From an uncultured Acidobacteriaceae bacterium (lineage in GTDB: Bacteria; Acidobacteriota; Terriglobia; Terriglobales; Acidobacteriaceae): a DNA stretch of 64,000 nucleotides. Below the pieces are notes generated by a model, which worked only from the letters and a program-made list of their open reading frames with translations, did no database searches and had not been told where the DNA came from. The stretch covers positions 62,001 to 126,000 of the forward strand of contig CALFMO010000005.1 of assembly GCA_937879855.1 (NCBI GenBank). The letters run 5' to 3'. The position numbers and the translations under genes are program-made. Below are positions 26,326-34,567 of this stretch, in pieces (positions within the stretch are counted from its first letter, which is position 1; every line of letters begins with the position of its first letter).

Positions 26326-27555
26326 CTACTTCGTATTCGACAGGTCAGCCCCGCGGCGTTCCTTGCCGCTCCAGGTGACAATCGCCACTAAACTCGCCAC
26401 CAAAAGCACGGTCCACGCCAGCACCGGAGCAAATATTCCTCCATAATGTTGTTCCGCGATCCGCGCCTGTTTCACCCCGTTCCACGAAGATAAAAAGTTT
26501 CCCAACTGGTACGCGAATCCGGGAAATGTGCCTCGCACCGCCGGCGGCGACAATTCATTCAGATGCGCCGGAACCACTCCCCACGCCCCTTGCACTAAAA
26601 ATTGCATCAGAAAGCCGCCCAGCGCCAGCATGGGCACCGTGTGCGAATACGCCCACAGCGGAATCACAGGGATGGCAAGCAGCGCGGCGACCACGATCGC
26701 CTTCCGCCGCCCGATCTTTTCCGACCAGTTTCCAAAAACAATTCCGCCCAGCAGCGCGCCAATGTTGGCGATGATGGCTATCATTCCCACCCTCTGCGGC
26801 GTAAATTTATGGTCCTTCTGCAGAAACGTCGGATACAGATCCTGGGTTCCGTGGCTGAACGAGTTGAAGGCAAACATCAACACCACGAGAAATGCAAACG
26901 TCCCTAGATATGTCAGGATGTCCTTGCTCAGCCGGCTCTCTGCATCTCGTGACACCTGTCCCTGTTTCCATGCCGGCGACTCTTCCACTTTTGTGCGAAT
27001 GTAGATCACCAGAAAGGCCGGTAGCGCCCCAATCACGAACATGCCGCGCCAGCCCACGAAACGGAAGGCTACTGCATAAGCCAGCGCCGCCATCAAATAT
27101 CCCGCGGCGTAGCCCTCCTGCAACAATCCCGAAAAGAATCCGCGTCCCTCCACCGGTAGCGTCTCAAAGGCCAGCGCCGCGCCCACGCCCCATTCCCCGC
27201 CCATTGCGACCCCGAACAGCGCCCGCGAAATGAGAAAAACCTTCAACGATGGAGCGAAGGCAGACGCCAGTTCGAACACCGAATAGGCGATGATGTCGAC
27301 CATCAGTGTAGGACGTCGCCCGAACCGGTCCGCCATCAGCCCGAACAGAAATGCCCCCACCGGCCGCATGGCCAGCGTTAAAAAAATGGCCTCCGTAATC
27401 GCCGATACCTTCGTTTGAAACTGCGTGGCCAGCGCGCTAACACAAAAAACAAGGATAAAGAAATCAAACGCATCCAGCGACCATCCCAGAAAGCAGGCAA
27501 TAAACGTATTCCGCTGCACCGCAGTCAATCGCCGAAAATGTCCCAGAAATTCCAT
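26326..27555 (-). CDS. MFS transporter (SHS/metabolite:H+ symporter-like)
   Basis: A 409-aa transporter with 12 predicted membrane helices. It has DAFDFFILVFCV in helix 1, the MFS loop motif MADRFGRRPTLM between helices 2 and 3, GVAMGGEWGVGAALAFETLP in helix 4-5 and a second copy FGNWSEKIGRRKAI in the C-half. The pattern best fits the sialate/lactate-type (SHS, JEN-like) group, which takes up carboxylates or sialic acid with protons. Substrate is not determinable. The start at 27555 (MEFLGHF) is preferred over a 42-codon extension in repeat DNA. It is divergent from the Rieske gene. Confidence 0.83.
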   Translation of the reverse strand: MEFLGHFRRLTAVQRNTFIACFLGWSLDAFDFFILVFCVSALATQFQTKVSAITEAIFLTLAMRPVGAFLFGLMADRFGRRPTLMVDIIAYSVFELASAFAPSLKVFLISRALFGVAMGGEWGVGAALAFETLPVEGRGFFSGLLQEGYAAGYLMAALAYAVAFRFVGWRGMFVIGALPAFLVIYIRTKVEESPAWKQGQVSRDAESRLSKDILTYLGTFAFLVVLMFAFNSFSHGTQDLYPTFLQKDHKFTPQRVGMIAIIANIGALLGGIVFGNWSEKIGRRKAIVVAALLAIPVIPLWAYSHTVPMLALGGFLMQFLVQGAWGVVPAHLNELSPPAVRGTFPGFAYQLGNFLSSWNGVKQARIAEQHYGGIFAPVLAWTVLLVASLVAIVTWSGKERRGADLSNTK

Positions 27556-27589
27556 TGAGCAGTTCTTGATTTCCTTCGTGAACCTTAGT

Positions 27590-27648
27590 GTCCTTAGTGG
27601 TTCAAGCTTTCCTCTGTGATCGCCAGGGTCCTTTGTGGTCAAGCTTTT
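27590..27648. repeat. Tandem direct repeat between MFS and Rieske genes
   Basis: TCCTTAGTGGTTCAAGCTTT (27591-27610) and TCCTTTGTGGTCAAGCTTT (27630-27648) are two near-identical copies 39 bases apart. They lie in the divergent promoter region of the two genes. A third, less similar CTCTGTGGT block lies at 33380-33388. Confidence 0.5.
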
Positions 27649-27689
27649 TGGCCATCCCAAAGTGCCAGCGGATGCTAGCATATGTCTTC

Positions 27690-27716
27690 AAATCGACAAT
27701 CAAAAATCAGCAATCA
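27690..27716. repeat. AATC-unit repeat before the Rieske gene
   Basis: AATCGACAATCAAAAATCAG and the following CAATCA closely match the right arm of the hairpin at 16018-16098. It ends three bases before the ATG at 27719. Here only one arm is present. Confidence 0.5.
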
Positions 27717-27718
27717 AC

Positions 27719-28831
27719 ATGCCCGAACTCCTCCCGCAGCGCCAGAACCCAGACTCGCTTATGCTCACCGGCTTCTGGTATCGCGCTCTGCCCGCCGATC
27801 AGGTCCACCGCACCTCGCTCTACAAGGCAACGCTGCTCGATATCCCGCTGGTCATCGGCCGCGACCGTCTGGGACAGCCCTTCGCCCTGCGCGACTCCTG
27901 CCCGCATCGTGGCATGCCGCTCCACTGCGGCCGCTTCGACGGAGAGAATCTCGAGTGCGGATATCACGGCTGGCAGTTCGATGTTCATGACGGCCAGTGC
28001 GAATTGATCCCTTCGCTCACCGCCGACCAGAATCTGAAAGTCGATCGCATCTACGCCGGCAGCTATGCCTGCGAAGAGCAAGACGGTTTTATTTGGGTTT
28101 TTATTCCCGATCCCGCTCCGCCCGGCGCCGGATTCGCCCCGCGCACCGAAGCCCCCGATGCCGCTCCGCAACTGGAAAAGTTCAGCGAGAACTATAAACT
28201 CGCCTACCTGCAAGCCGAAATGCCCGTCAGCACCGACCACGGCATTATCGGCCTCATGGACCCCGCGCACGGTCCCTTCGTTCACCAGGCATGGTGGTGG
28301 CGCAGCCGTCACAGCATTCACGAGAAGCAAAAGAATTTCGAGCCCATCCCCAATGGATTCCGCATGAGCGCGCACACCCCGAGTTCCAACTCCGCGCCCT
28401 ACAAATTGCTGCGCCTTTACGCCGACGCCGACTCCATCACCACCACCATCGATTTCGTCTTGCCCAACCTTCGCACCGAAACCATACGCGCGGGAAGATA
28501 CTGGTTCTCCAGCCTGACCACGGTCACGCCCATCAGCCGCAATCATTGCCGCATCGATGTGGTCGCTGCCTGGAATCTGTTTCGCTGGGTGCCCTTCGTG
28601 CCCAGCCTGATGAAGTTCGTCTTCGCGAAATTCGTCGAGCAAGACCGCCGCACCATGGAACTGCAGGCCGAGGGCTTGAAACACAATCCGCACCTGATGC
28701 TCATCGACGATGCCGACCGCCCCGCCAAGTGGTACTTCCAACTAAAGGCCGCGCACCTTGAAGCGAAGCGTACCGGCGCACAAATGAAGCACCCGATGCA
28801 AGGCCCAGTAACGTTGAAGTGGAGAAGTTGA
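27719..28831 (+). CDS. Rieske [2Fe-2S] oxygenase, pheophorbide-oxygenase-like
   Basis: A 370-aa oxygenase component. The Rieske cluster ligands are C61-x-H63 (CPHRGMP) and C80-x2-H83 (CGYHGW). The mononuclear iron site is in MDPAHGPFVHQ (180-190), with Asp181, His184 and His189, a pattern typical of the PaO/Tic55-like group. Known members hydroxylate or demethylate cyclic or tetrapyrrole compounds. No reductase or other pathway gene is adjacent, so the substrate is unknown. The start at 27719 (MPELLPQRQ) is chosen because the 28 codons upstream overlap repeat DNA. Confidence 0.85.
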   Translation: MPELLPQRQNPDSLMLTGFWYRALPADQVHRTSLYKATLLDIPLVIGRDRLGQPFALRDSCPHRGMPLHCGRFDGENLECGYHGWQFDVHDGQCELIPSLTADQNLKVDRIYAGSYACEEQDGFIWVFIPDPAPPGAGFAPRTEAPDAAPQLEKFSENYKLAYLQAEMPVSTDHGIIGLMDPAHGPFVHQAWWWRSRHSIHEKQKNFEPIPNGFRMSAHTPSSNSAPYKLLRLYADADSITTTIDFVLPNLRTETIRAGRYWFSSLTTVTPISRNHCRIDVVAAWNLFRWVPFVPSLMKFVFAKFVEQDRRTMELQAEGLKHNPHLMLIDDADRPAKWYFQLKAAHLEAKRTGAQMKHPMQGPVTLKWRS

Positions 28832-28837
28832 ATCAAA

Positions 28838-28870
28838 TGTGGCGCGGGCGCGCCCGCCCGCGAAGCGCCA
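28838..28870. repeat. GC palindrome after the Rieske gene
   Basis: TGTGGCGCGGGCGCGCCCGC and neighbours form a GC-rich palindrome. It resembles the unit at 8299-8330 (TGTGGGGCGGGC...GCCCGCC). It lies just after the stop codon and converges with the lipase gene. Confidence 0.4.
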
Positions 28871-28929
28871 AGTGTGAAGGCCCGTCCGGATGTGCCGGTT
28901 CCGAATGTGACGATTTTAAAGACCAGAGT

Positions 28930-29844
28930 CTAAGGCAGGCATTCCTGTTTCAGCGGAGAATTGGGGTCCAACCAATGCAGGTAAGTTTCCATAGCATGCC
29001 AGCACACCAGGTTGCTCTTCGCGAACTTCGAGGAAGTGAATGGACACGCGGTGTCGACATGGTCATATTCCAGCAGCAAAGGAATGTGCGGAGGCAACTT
29101 CGGCACCACATCCAGCGTATTCACGATCCGCCACGACACCAACGGCAGTTGATCAAACGCTCGTGCAAACTCGAGAGTCCCCACCCGCGGCGACGCGAAT
29201 GTACACGATGTGGTGATCTCAAACTTTTTCTTCGAGGCATTCTCCATCACAAATAGCGTGGCGAGCGCCGCTCCCAGGCTATGTCCGGTGACCACTGTGG
29301 GCCGCAGTGGCCGCGCTTCTGCCAACGACTTTCTCTTTCCGCGCGTCAATTCGCGGCTGATGGCCAGTTGATCGAGCTGGTCCGCAAAAGATCCGGCGAA
29401 AGTCTCCTGCGCAACTGGCGATCCCGGCGCAGCCGCCGCCATCGCGGCATGGTCCTCCGCCAGCCTCCGCTTCACCACCTTCATCGTGGTATAGATTCGG
29501 TCAAATCCGGTTGCCACGCGTCCCGCCGTCGGTACCTGGCGGAACGGAGTAGGAAGCGCCGCCGCGTCATCGATCCATTCAATAGCGCCCTCGGTGCCCC
29601 GAATGGCAATTACTCGCGAGTCCGGATCGTCGATCTTTCGGCAAACGATCCCGTAGAATTCCGGGTCTTTCAGGTTGAAAATAAAATCCGACATGTGAAT
29701 CCATGCCCCGAGTTCCCATCCTTCCGGAATTCCGGCTGGCTCAGGCCGCAACGGATCTGGGTTTGGCTGGCGAAACATTGTGTACGCTGCCTGCACAAAC
29801 TGGCCATAGAAGAATGCCTGTTTCGCATCGAGTGGCTGGGCCAT
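28930..29844 (-). CDS. Class 3 lipase
   Basis: A 304-aa alpha/beta hydrolase of the class-3 lipase family. The nucleophile elbow is GHSLGAALAT (187-196, Ser189). The catalytic Asp245 lies in VNTLDVVPKL and His283 in CWHAMETYLHW. The oxyanion strand is IAIRGTE (79-85). No signal peptide is seen, so it may be cytoplasmic or exported without a standard signal. The start is the ATG at 29844, preceded by a strong GGAGGTG site. It hydrolyses acyl esters; the natural substrate is unknown. It stands alone. Confidence 0.85.
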   Translation of the reverse strand: MAQPLDAKQAFFYGQFVQAAYTMFRQPNPDPLRPEPAGIPEGWELGAWIHMSDFIFNLKDPEFYGIVCRKIDDPDSRVIAIRGTEGAIEWIDDAAALPTPFRQVPTAGRVATGFDRIYTTMKVVKRRLAEDHAAMAAAAPGSPVAQETFAGSFADQLDQLAISRELTRGKRKSLAEARPLRPTVVTGHSLGAALATLFVMENASKKKFEITTSCTFASPRVGTLEFARAFDQLPLVSWRIVNTLDVVPKLPPHIPLLLEYDHVDTACPFTSSKFAKSNLVCWHAMETYLHWLDPNSPLKQECLP

Positions 29845-30012
29845 AAGCACCTCCGGTGAACTTTACACGTGTCTGATATTTGTGCTCCGAAGAGAGAGAC
29901 ACAATTTCGGATTATCGATCGGAAAACTTACAAGGAGGGAAGAATTACCAAGTTACTCAACAACGCTCGCACAAATCTAAGCCCGGCCCGTCAAATCGTC
30001 AAGGAATCTCTA

Positions 30013-30402
30013 CTATGGAAGTTCGTCCGCCACCAGCCACTCCATCGCCTCTTCCCGCGTCTTGAAAGTAGGCAACTCGCGCTGCGAAAAGCTTTTGAAG
30101 TGTTCGTAGAAAACGTGCGGCAGATTTTCCGTCCCCACCCACGCCGACCGCTTTACATACGGACGATCCCGCACCAATACTTCCTTGATCTTCGTGGCCA
30201 CGGCCTTGTCAACGTGCGCTCCGGTAAAGTCCGCCAGCGTTAGAACCGATCCTGGCTCGTGCCGCGCAATCATGGCTCGAACTTGATCCAGCAGAAAACG
30301 CATGTCTTTTTCCGACGCGTGGCTGAAATCAATTAAGAAAATGGCCTGTCCTTTGTGCTTGACGAAACTTAAACGCTCTTTCACTTCGGCATCGGAGATC
30401 AC
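30013..30402 (-). CDS. STAS/SpoIIAA-like protein coupled to alaS
   Basis: A 129-aa protein of the STAS/SpoIIAA-like (CRAL-TRIO-like) fold. The strand-helix pattern is AIFLIDFSHASEKDMRFLLDQ (20-40) and SVLTLADFTGAHVDKAVATK (52-71), with FKTREEAMEWLVA at the C-terminus. Such proteins bind partners or lipids and have no catalytic residues. The GTG start at 30402 overlaps the alaS stop (GTGA), so it is translated from the alaS message. No other functional clue is present. Confidence 0.65.
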   Translation of the reverse strand: MISDAEVKERLSFVKHKGQAIFLIDFSHASEKDMRFLLDQVRAMIARHEPGSVLTLADFTGAHVDKAVATKIKEVLVRDRPYVKRSAWVGTENLPHVFYEHFKSFSQRELPTFKTREEAMEWLVADELP

Positions 30403-33257
30403 GCCAGCAGCCCCTCCACCACGCCGTAAACCCCGTCCAGCGCGGCATCCAGCGCGGACGCATCTTTGCCCCCGGCTTCTGCTAAGTCCGGACGTCCTCC
30501 GCCTTTGCCGCCAACTTTCTGCGCGACCGGGCCGATCACCTTGCCGGCTTGCACACGCGAAGTCAAATCCTTGGTCACACCTACAATCAACGCCACATTG
30601 CCGTTCGAAGCCGAGCCCAGGACCACCACTCCCGATCCAATTTTGTCGCGTAATTGATCCACCAACGTCCGCAACTGCGCCCGCTCCAGATTGTCGACCC
30701 GGTGCGCCAGCACTTTCACGCCCTTCACTTCTTTCACCCGCTCGCCGATGTTAGCAGTCGAAGACGATGCCGACTTCATCCGCACCTGATCGAGTTCCCG
30801 CGTCAGCCGCTTGATCTCCGCATCTTTCTTCTCCAATTCCGCCTTCAAAGCCTCAGCCGGAGAAAAAGATTTTTCACTGTCAGGAGCGATATCAGAAGAG
30901 GCTGCCCCACCCTTCGCGGTTTTCGAAGGGTGGGAACTAACGAAACTCGATACCACGTTCTCTAACTGATGATCCCTCCGAAAATGCTGCAACGATCCCT
31001 CGCCAGTGATCGCCTCTAATCTCCGTACCCCCGACGACACGCTACCTTCCTTCAGAATCTTAATCAGCCCAATCTCACCCGTAGCCGCCGTATGCGTGCC
31101 GCCGCAAAGTTCCGTCGAGAAATCGCCGATCCGCACCACCCGCACCTTGTCGCCATACTTCTCCCCAAACAGCGCCATCGCGTGATACTCGTTCACCGCC
31201 ACGTCGATCGGCACGTCAACAATGGTTTCAACTTTCTGGTTGCGCAGCATCTCGTTATTGATGAGATCCTCAATGTCCTGCAACTCTTCATCCTCAACAG
31301 CAGTGAAATGCGAAAAATCAAACCTCAGATGCCCCGGCGCCACCAGCGATCCCGCCTGCTTCACATGCTTGCCCAGCACCTCGCGCAGTCCCGCATGCAA
31401 CAAATGCGTAGCCGTATGATTCCGCATCGTCGCCAGCCGCACTTCGGTGTTCACGACCGCGTCAACACGATCCCCAACCTTGAGGGTGCCCCACCCTTCT
31501 TTCGCGTTCTGAGCGAAAGAGGGTGGGGATGTTGACTCAGCTTTTGAAGAATGTGAAGCGCGCACCACCACCTGATGCGCCCGCACACCCTGAATCGGGT
31601 AATAGCATCCCGTCACTTCGGCCACGATGGTATTGTGATCGGAAGAATAAAACCATCCCCGGTCGCCCACCTGCCCGCCAGCCTCCGCATAAAACGGGGT
31701 GTGATCAAGAATCACTTCGCCCGCCTCGCCAGCCTTGAGTTCCCGCACGCCTTGCCCGCCGCGAATGATTGCCAGCACTTCGCAGTTCTCCGACCGCGTC
31801 TGCCGGTATCCTTCGAACTCCGATTTCGGCAATTGCTGATACGCCGGATTCGCCGTCTGCTTCGCCGCGCCCTTCCACGAAGCCCGAGCCCGCGACTTTT
31901 GCTCTTCCATTGCCCTATCGAAACCAGTTCGATCAAACGCAATTCCCTGATCGCGAGCCGCATCCTGCATGAAGTCGAGCGGCATGCCAAATGTGTCGTA
32001 GAGTTTGAACGCATCTTCGCCCGCGAGTTTCTCTTCGGACGCTTTGAGCAGACCCTCGAGTTTCTCGAGACCCACATCCATCGTGTGAGCGAACCGCGTT
32101 TCCTCCACGAGCACCGCTTTCGACACTCGCTCGGCGGTGTCAACCAGTTCCGGATACGCATCTCGCATCAGATCGCGCACCGCAAATACCATCTGATACA
32201 GGAACGGCTTTGTCTGCCCCAACAACCGCCCATGGGTAATCGCCCTCCGAATGATCTTCCGCAGCACATACCCGCGCCCTTCATTCGACGGAAGCACGCC
32301 ATCGGAGATCAGGAACGTTGCCGCCCGCGAGTGATCGGCAATCACTCGCAACGAAGCCGCCGATTTATGACTCGATTGTGTGGGGACAGCCGCCCCCGGC
32401 TGTCCGGCGTAGCGAAGCTCCGCGGTGTTCGCGGCGCCCACACCCAAGGTCAACTCCGCTACACTCTTGATCAGGGGCGTAAACAAATCTGTCTCATAGT
32501 TCGAAATCACAGCCTGCAGCACCGCCGTCGTCCGCTCAAGTCCCATCCCCGTATCGATCGACGGCTTCGGCAGCGGCGTCAGCTTACCGCTGGCATCGCG
32601 ATCGAACTGCATGAAGACCAGATTCCAAATCTCCACATACCTCCCGCAATCGCACGGAAATTTGCAATCCGTGTGTCCCTGATCCGACGCAGCTGCCCCC
32701 ATGTCGTAATAAATCTCGCTGCATGGCCCACACGGACCGGTATCGCCCATCTGCCAGAAATTGTCCTTCATCCCCAGTTCAAAAATGCGGTCCTTGGGCA
32801 CGCCCTCTGCCGCCCACAAGTCATAAGCTTCAACATCGCGCGCCACACCCGCCTCACCCTTGAAGATGGTCACATACAGCTTGTCCTTCGCAATCCCAAA
32901 CCACTGCGGCGATGTGACCAACTCCCACGCGTAAGCAACCGCGTCTTTCTTGAAATAATCGCCAAACGAAAAATTCCCCAGCATCTCAAAAAATGTGTGA
33001 TGCCGATTGGTGAACCCCACATTCTCCAGATCGTTGTGCTTCCCGCCGGCCCGCACGCACTTCTGCGACGTTGTTGCCCGCGTGTAATCGCGCTTCTCCA
33101 ATCCAAGAAACACATCCTTGAACTGGTTCATTCCGGCGTTGGTAAACAAAAGTGTGGGATCGTTCGCCGGAATGAGCGACGACGAATGCACCTCTCTGTG
33201 CCCCTTCTGCACAAAGAAGTCCAGAAATTTGCGGCGGATTTCAGACCCGGTCAGCAT
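30399..33257 (-). CDS. alaS: Alanyl-tRNA synthetase with three palindromic insertions
   Basis: A 952-aa AlaRS charging tRNA-Ala. The N-terminal class II core opens SEIRRKFLDFFVQKGHREVH and has TNAGMNQFKDVFLG. The editing domain has HTATH near 610 and CGGTH near 717; both zinc/editing ligand sets are present. The C-terminal C-Ala domain starts around 800. E. coli AlaRS is 876 aa, and most of the excess comes from segments near residues 272-295, 570-590 and 770-790. Each contains a palindromic repeat (32379-32423, 31489-31528, 30905-30935). It overlaps the STAS-like gene downstream. Confidence 0.97.
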   Translation of the reverse strand: MLTGSEIRRKFLDFFVQKGHREVHSSSLIPANDPTLLFTNAGMNQFKDVFLGLEKRDYTRATTSQKCVRAGGKHNDLENVGFTNRHHTFFEMLGNFSFGDYFKKDAVAYAWELVTSPQWFGIAKDKLYVTIFKGEAGVARDVEAYDLWAAEGVPKDRIFELGMKDNFWQMGDTGPCGPCSEIYYDMGAAASDQGHTDCKFPCDCGRYVEIWNLVFMQFDRDASGKLTPLPKPSIDTGMGLERTTAVLQAVISNYETDLFTPLIKSVAELTLGVGAANTAELRYAGQPGAAVPTQSSHKSAASLRVIADHSRAATFLISDGVLPSNEGRGYVLRKIIRRAITHGRLLGQTKPFLYQMVFAVRDLMRDAYPELVDTAERVSKAVLVEETRFAHTMDVGLEKLEGLLKASEEKLAGEDAFKLYDTFGMPLDFMQDAARDQGIAFDRTGFDRAMEEQKSRARASWKGAAKQTANPAYQQLPKSEFEGYRQTRSENCEVLAIIRGGQGVRELKAGEAGEVILDHTPFYAEAGGQVGDRGWFYSSDHNTIVAEVTGCYYPIQGVRAHQVVVRASHSSKAESTSPPSFAQNAKEGWGTLKVGDRVDAVVNTEVRLATMRNHTATHLLHAGLREVLGKHVKQAGSLVAPGHLRFDFSHFTAVEDEELQDIEDLINNEMLRNQKVETIVDVPIDVAVNEYHAMALFGEKYGDKVRVVRIGDFSTELCGGTHTAATGEIGLIKILKEGSVSSGVRRLEAITGEGSLQHFRRDHQLENVVSSFVSSHPSKTAKGGAASSDIAPDSEKSFSPAEALKAELEKKDAEIKRLTRELDQVRMKSASSSTANIGERVKEVKGVKVLAHRVDNLERAQLRTLVDQLRDKIGSGVVVLGSASNGNVALIVGVTKDLTSRVQAGKVIGPVAQKVGGKGGGRPDLAEAGGKDASALDAALDGVYGVVEGLLA
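30905..30935. repeat. Palindromic element C inside alaS
   Basis: CCCACCCTTCG (30906-30916) and CGAAGGGTGGG (30924-30934) form a perfect 11-bp stem with a 7-base loop. It is translated in frame as residues about 775-785 (HPSKTAKGGAA) in the linker before the C-Ala domain. It resembles element B, which shares CCCCACCCTT. Confidence 0.7.
31489..31528. repeat. Palindromic element B inside alaS
   Basis: CCCCACCCTTCTTTCGC (31489-31505) and GCGAAAGAGGGTGGGG (31513-31528) form a 16-bp stem with one bulged base. It is translated in frame as about residues 577-590 (PPSFAQNAKEGWGT) just before LKVGDRVD. Confidence 0.7.
32379..32423. repeat. Palindromic element A inside alaS (GACAGCCG family)
   Basis: GTGGGGACAGCCGCC, CGGCTGTCCGGCG and AGCGAAGCTCCGC match, in order and spacing, the intergenic unit at 18346-18390. 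On the coding strand it reads in frame within residues about 278-293 (AELRYAGQPGAAVPTQ), just before the conserved RVIADHSRA. Confidence 0.7.
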
Positions 33258-33402
33258 GAAACATCAATTCTAAATGAACCACGCAGAAGAAGCGGGACGA
33301 GCGGGACAGGACATCTGAACCAAAAGGCACAAAGGAATACATGGGAAAGATATGGATTTCCCCTGTGCCCCTCTGCGCCCTCTGTGGTAATTGAACTCGT
33401 GA

Positions 33403-33792
33403 TTACTTGACCGCGTCGACAGTCTTCTCGGTGCCCTTCTTCACGCCGTGGCCTACGTCTTTCGCACCCTTTTCGGTACCCTTCGCAACATCCTTAGTTG
33501 CCGTTTTTGTGGCGTGGCCGGTTTTGTCGGCAGCTTTTTCAGTGCCTTTCGTGGTGTCCTTGGCCGCAGTTTTTGTCGCGTGCCCGGCTTTGTCGGCTCC
33601 CTTTTCGGTGTCTTTCATCGCATCTTTGCCAGCGACCTTGGTCGCATGGCCCGTCGATTTGGCGGCCTTCTCGGTTGCTTTGCCCGTATCTTTTGCGCCC
33701 TTGCTCGCGTCCGACGCAACGTCCTGCGCCAGCGCGATCGGAAGCACACCGAGTAACGACACTGCGAGTAATGCCCTCACAATGGACTTCAT
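33403..33792 (-). CDS. LEA-like secreted protein with 22-residue tandem repeats
   Basis: A 129-aa protein with a signal peptide (MKSIVRALLAVSLLGVLPIALAQ, cleavage about 23). The mature part is four near-repeats of about 22 residues, built on KDxxKxTEKAADKxGHATKT. It is rich in Lys, Thr, Ala and Gly, poor in hydrophobic residues, and predicted to form amphipathic helices when dried. This matches late-embryogenesis-abundant (group 3-like) proteins that protect membranes or proteins from desiccation. The start at 33792 has the strong site AGGAGG. It lies between alaS and recX and would be periplasmic. Confidence 0.7.
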   Translation of the reverse strand: MKSIVRALLAVSLLGVLPIALAQDVASDASKGAKDTGKATEKAAKSTGHATKVAGKDAMKDTEKGADKAGHATKTAAKDTTKGTEKAADKTGHATKTATKDVAKGTEKGAKDVGHGVKKGTEKTVDAVK

Positions 33793-33901
33793 AATTTTCC
33801 TCCTCGATTTTGTCAGCCGAACCCCAAGCGAGTATGCAACAACGCCACACGCAATGCAATGGAAGGACCGTACGACTGACCGCTCCGCGTGAGCGAGGGG
33901 A

Positions 33902-34441
33902 TTACTCCGTCTCACTCTCCAGCGCTGTCAGCGTATCGTCATCCACATCCCACTTCTTCAAGATGGTGAAGACGGTCTTCATTCCAAATCCAGCCCGCGC
34001 CAACTGCCGGAATACGCGCGCCGCCTCCTTCTGATCTTTTGGTTTCTCCAGCCGCTTCTTGCGAAGAAATTCGCGCGCCTGCTTTTCGTCGCTCACGCCC
34101 TCGTATGCCGCTTCCACCGCCTTCTCAATCACCGAACCATGCACGCCACGCGTTTTCAACTCGGTGATCACGCGCATGCGTCCCAGCTTTTGATTGTCGC
34201 GCCGCAAAGAGGAGTATGATGCAGCGTACTGCGAGTCGTTCAAATAGCCCTGATCCTTCAATCGCCGGATCACCAGCTCCACCAGCGTCTGGGCATACTC
34301 CGACTCAGCCTCTTCAATGCGCGCCCGCATCAAACGCTTCAGTTCGGCGACGGTCCGCATACGCCGCGCCAATGCGCCAACGGCGTATGCGTACAATTCG
34401 TCTTCTGAGTACGTTCGTCTTTTGGGACGCGGGAATGCCAT
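33902..34441 (-). CDS. recX: RecX regulatory protein
   Basis: A 179-aa RecX-family protein that binds RecA filaments and limits recombination. Three repeated three-helix units are visible: ALARRMRTVAELKRLM (23-38), VIRRLKDQGYLNDSQYAASY (57-76) and the C-terminal ARVFRQLARAGFGMKTVFTILK. A basic N-terminus (FPRPKRRTYSEDE) precedes them. Length is normal. recA, its usual neighbour, is not in the window. It is on the same strand as pilT, with two terminators between. Confidence 0.85.
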   Translation of the reverse strand: MAFPRPKRRTYSEDELYAYAVGALARRMRTVAELKRLMRARIEEAESEYAQTLVELVIRRLKDQGYLNDSQYAASYSSLRRDNQKLGRMRVITELKTRGVHGSVIEKAVEAAYEGVSDEKQAREFLRKKRLEKPKDQKEAARVFRQLARAGFGMKTVFTILKKWDVDDDTLTALESETE

Positions 34442-34481
34442 ACCGCATAACGATAGCGCAAATCAGACACGCGCAACGGAA

Positions 34482-34509
34482 AGAAAAAAGGCGCGCTCAA
34501 CGCGCGCCC
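34482..34509 (-). terminator. Rho-independent terminator downstream of pilT (distal)
   Basis: GGCGCGC (34490-34496) and GCGCGCC (34502-34508) form a perfect stem. On the minus strand it is followed by a run of six T and then CTTT. It lies 60-85 bases after the pilT stop. Confidence 0.85.
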
Positions 34510-34529
34510 ATTCAAGGAGGCAGCTAAAG

Positions 34530-34558
34530 AAAAAAGCGAATCCGGCTCCGAAAGCCGG
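34530..34558 (-). terminator. Rho-independent terminator downstream of pilT (proximal)
   Basis: CCGGCT (34542-34547) and AGCCGG (34553-34558) form a stem, followed on the minus strand by ATTCGCTTTTTTC. With the second terminator it makes a double stop after pilT. Confidence 0.6.
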
Positions 34559-34567
34559 AAGGCAGTC

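Noticed and set aside
33262..33400. A third large hairpin between alaS and the LEA-like gene
   Set aside because: Only a short GGGAAA/TTTCCC stem pairs well; the outer arms are too diverged to call.
31575..33410. A 611-codon plus-strand frame opposite alaS
   Set aside because: It lies antisense to a certain gene, is very rich in Arg, His and Pro, and has no domain; it is a by-product of GC-rich codon use.
33403..33792. Regular 66-base repeats that could suggest a repeat array
   Set aside because: The repeats are coding, in frame and without spacers, so it is not a CRISPR array.
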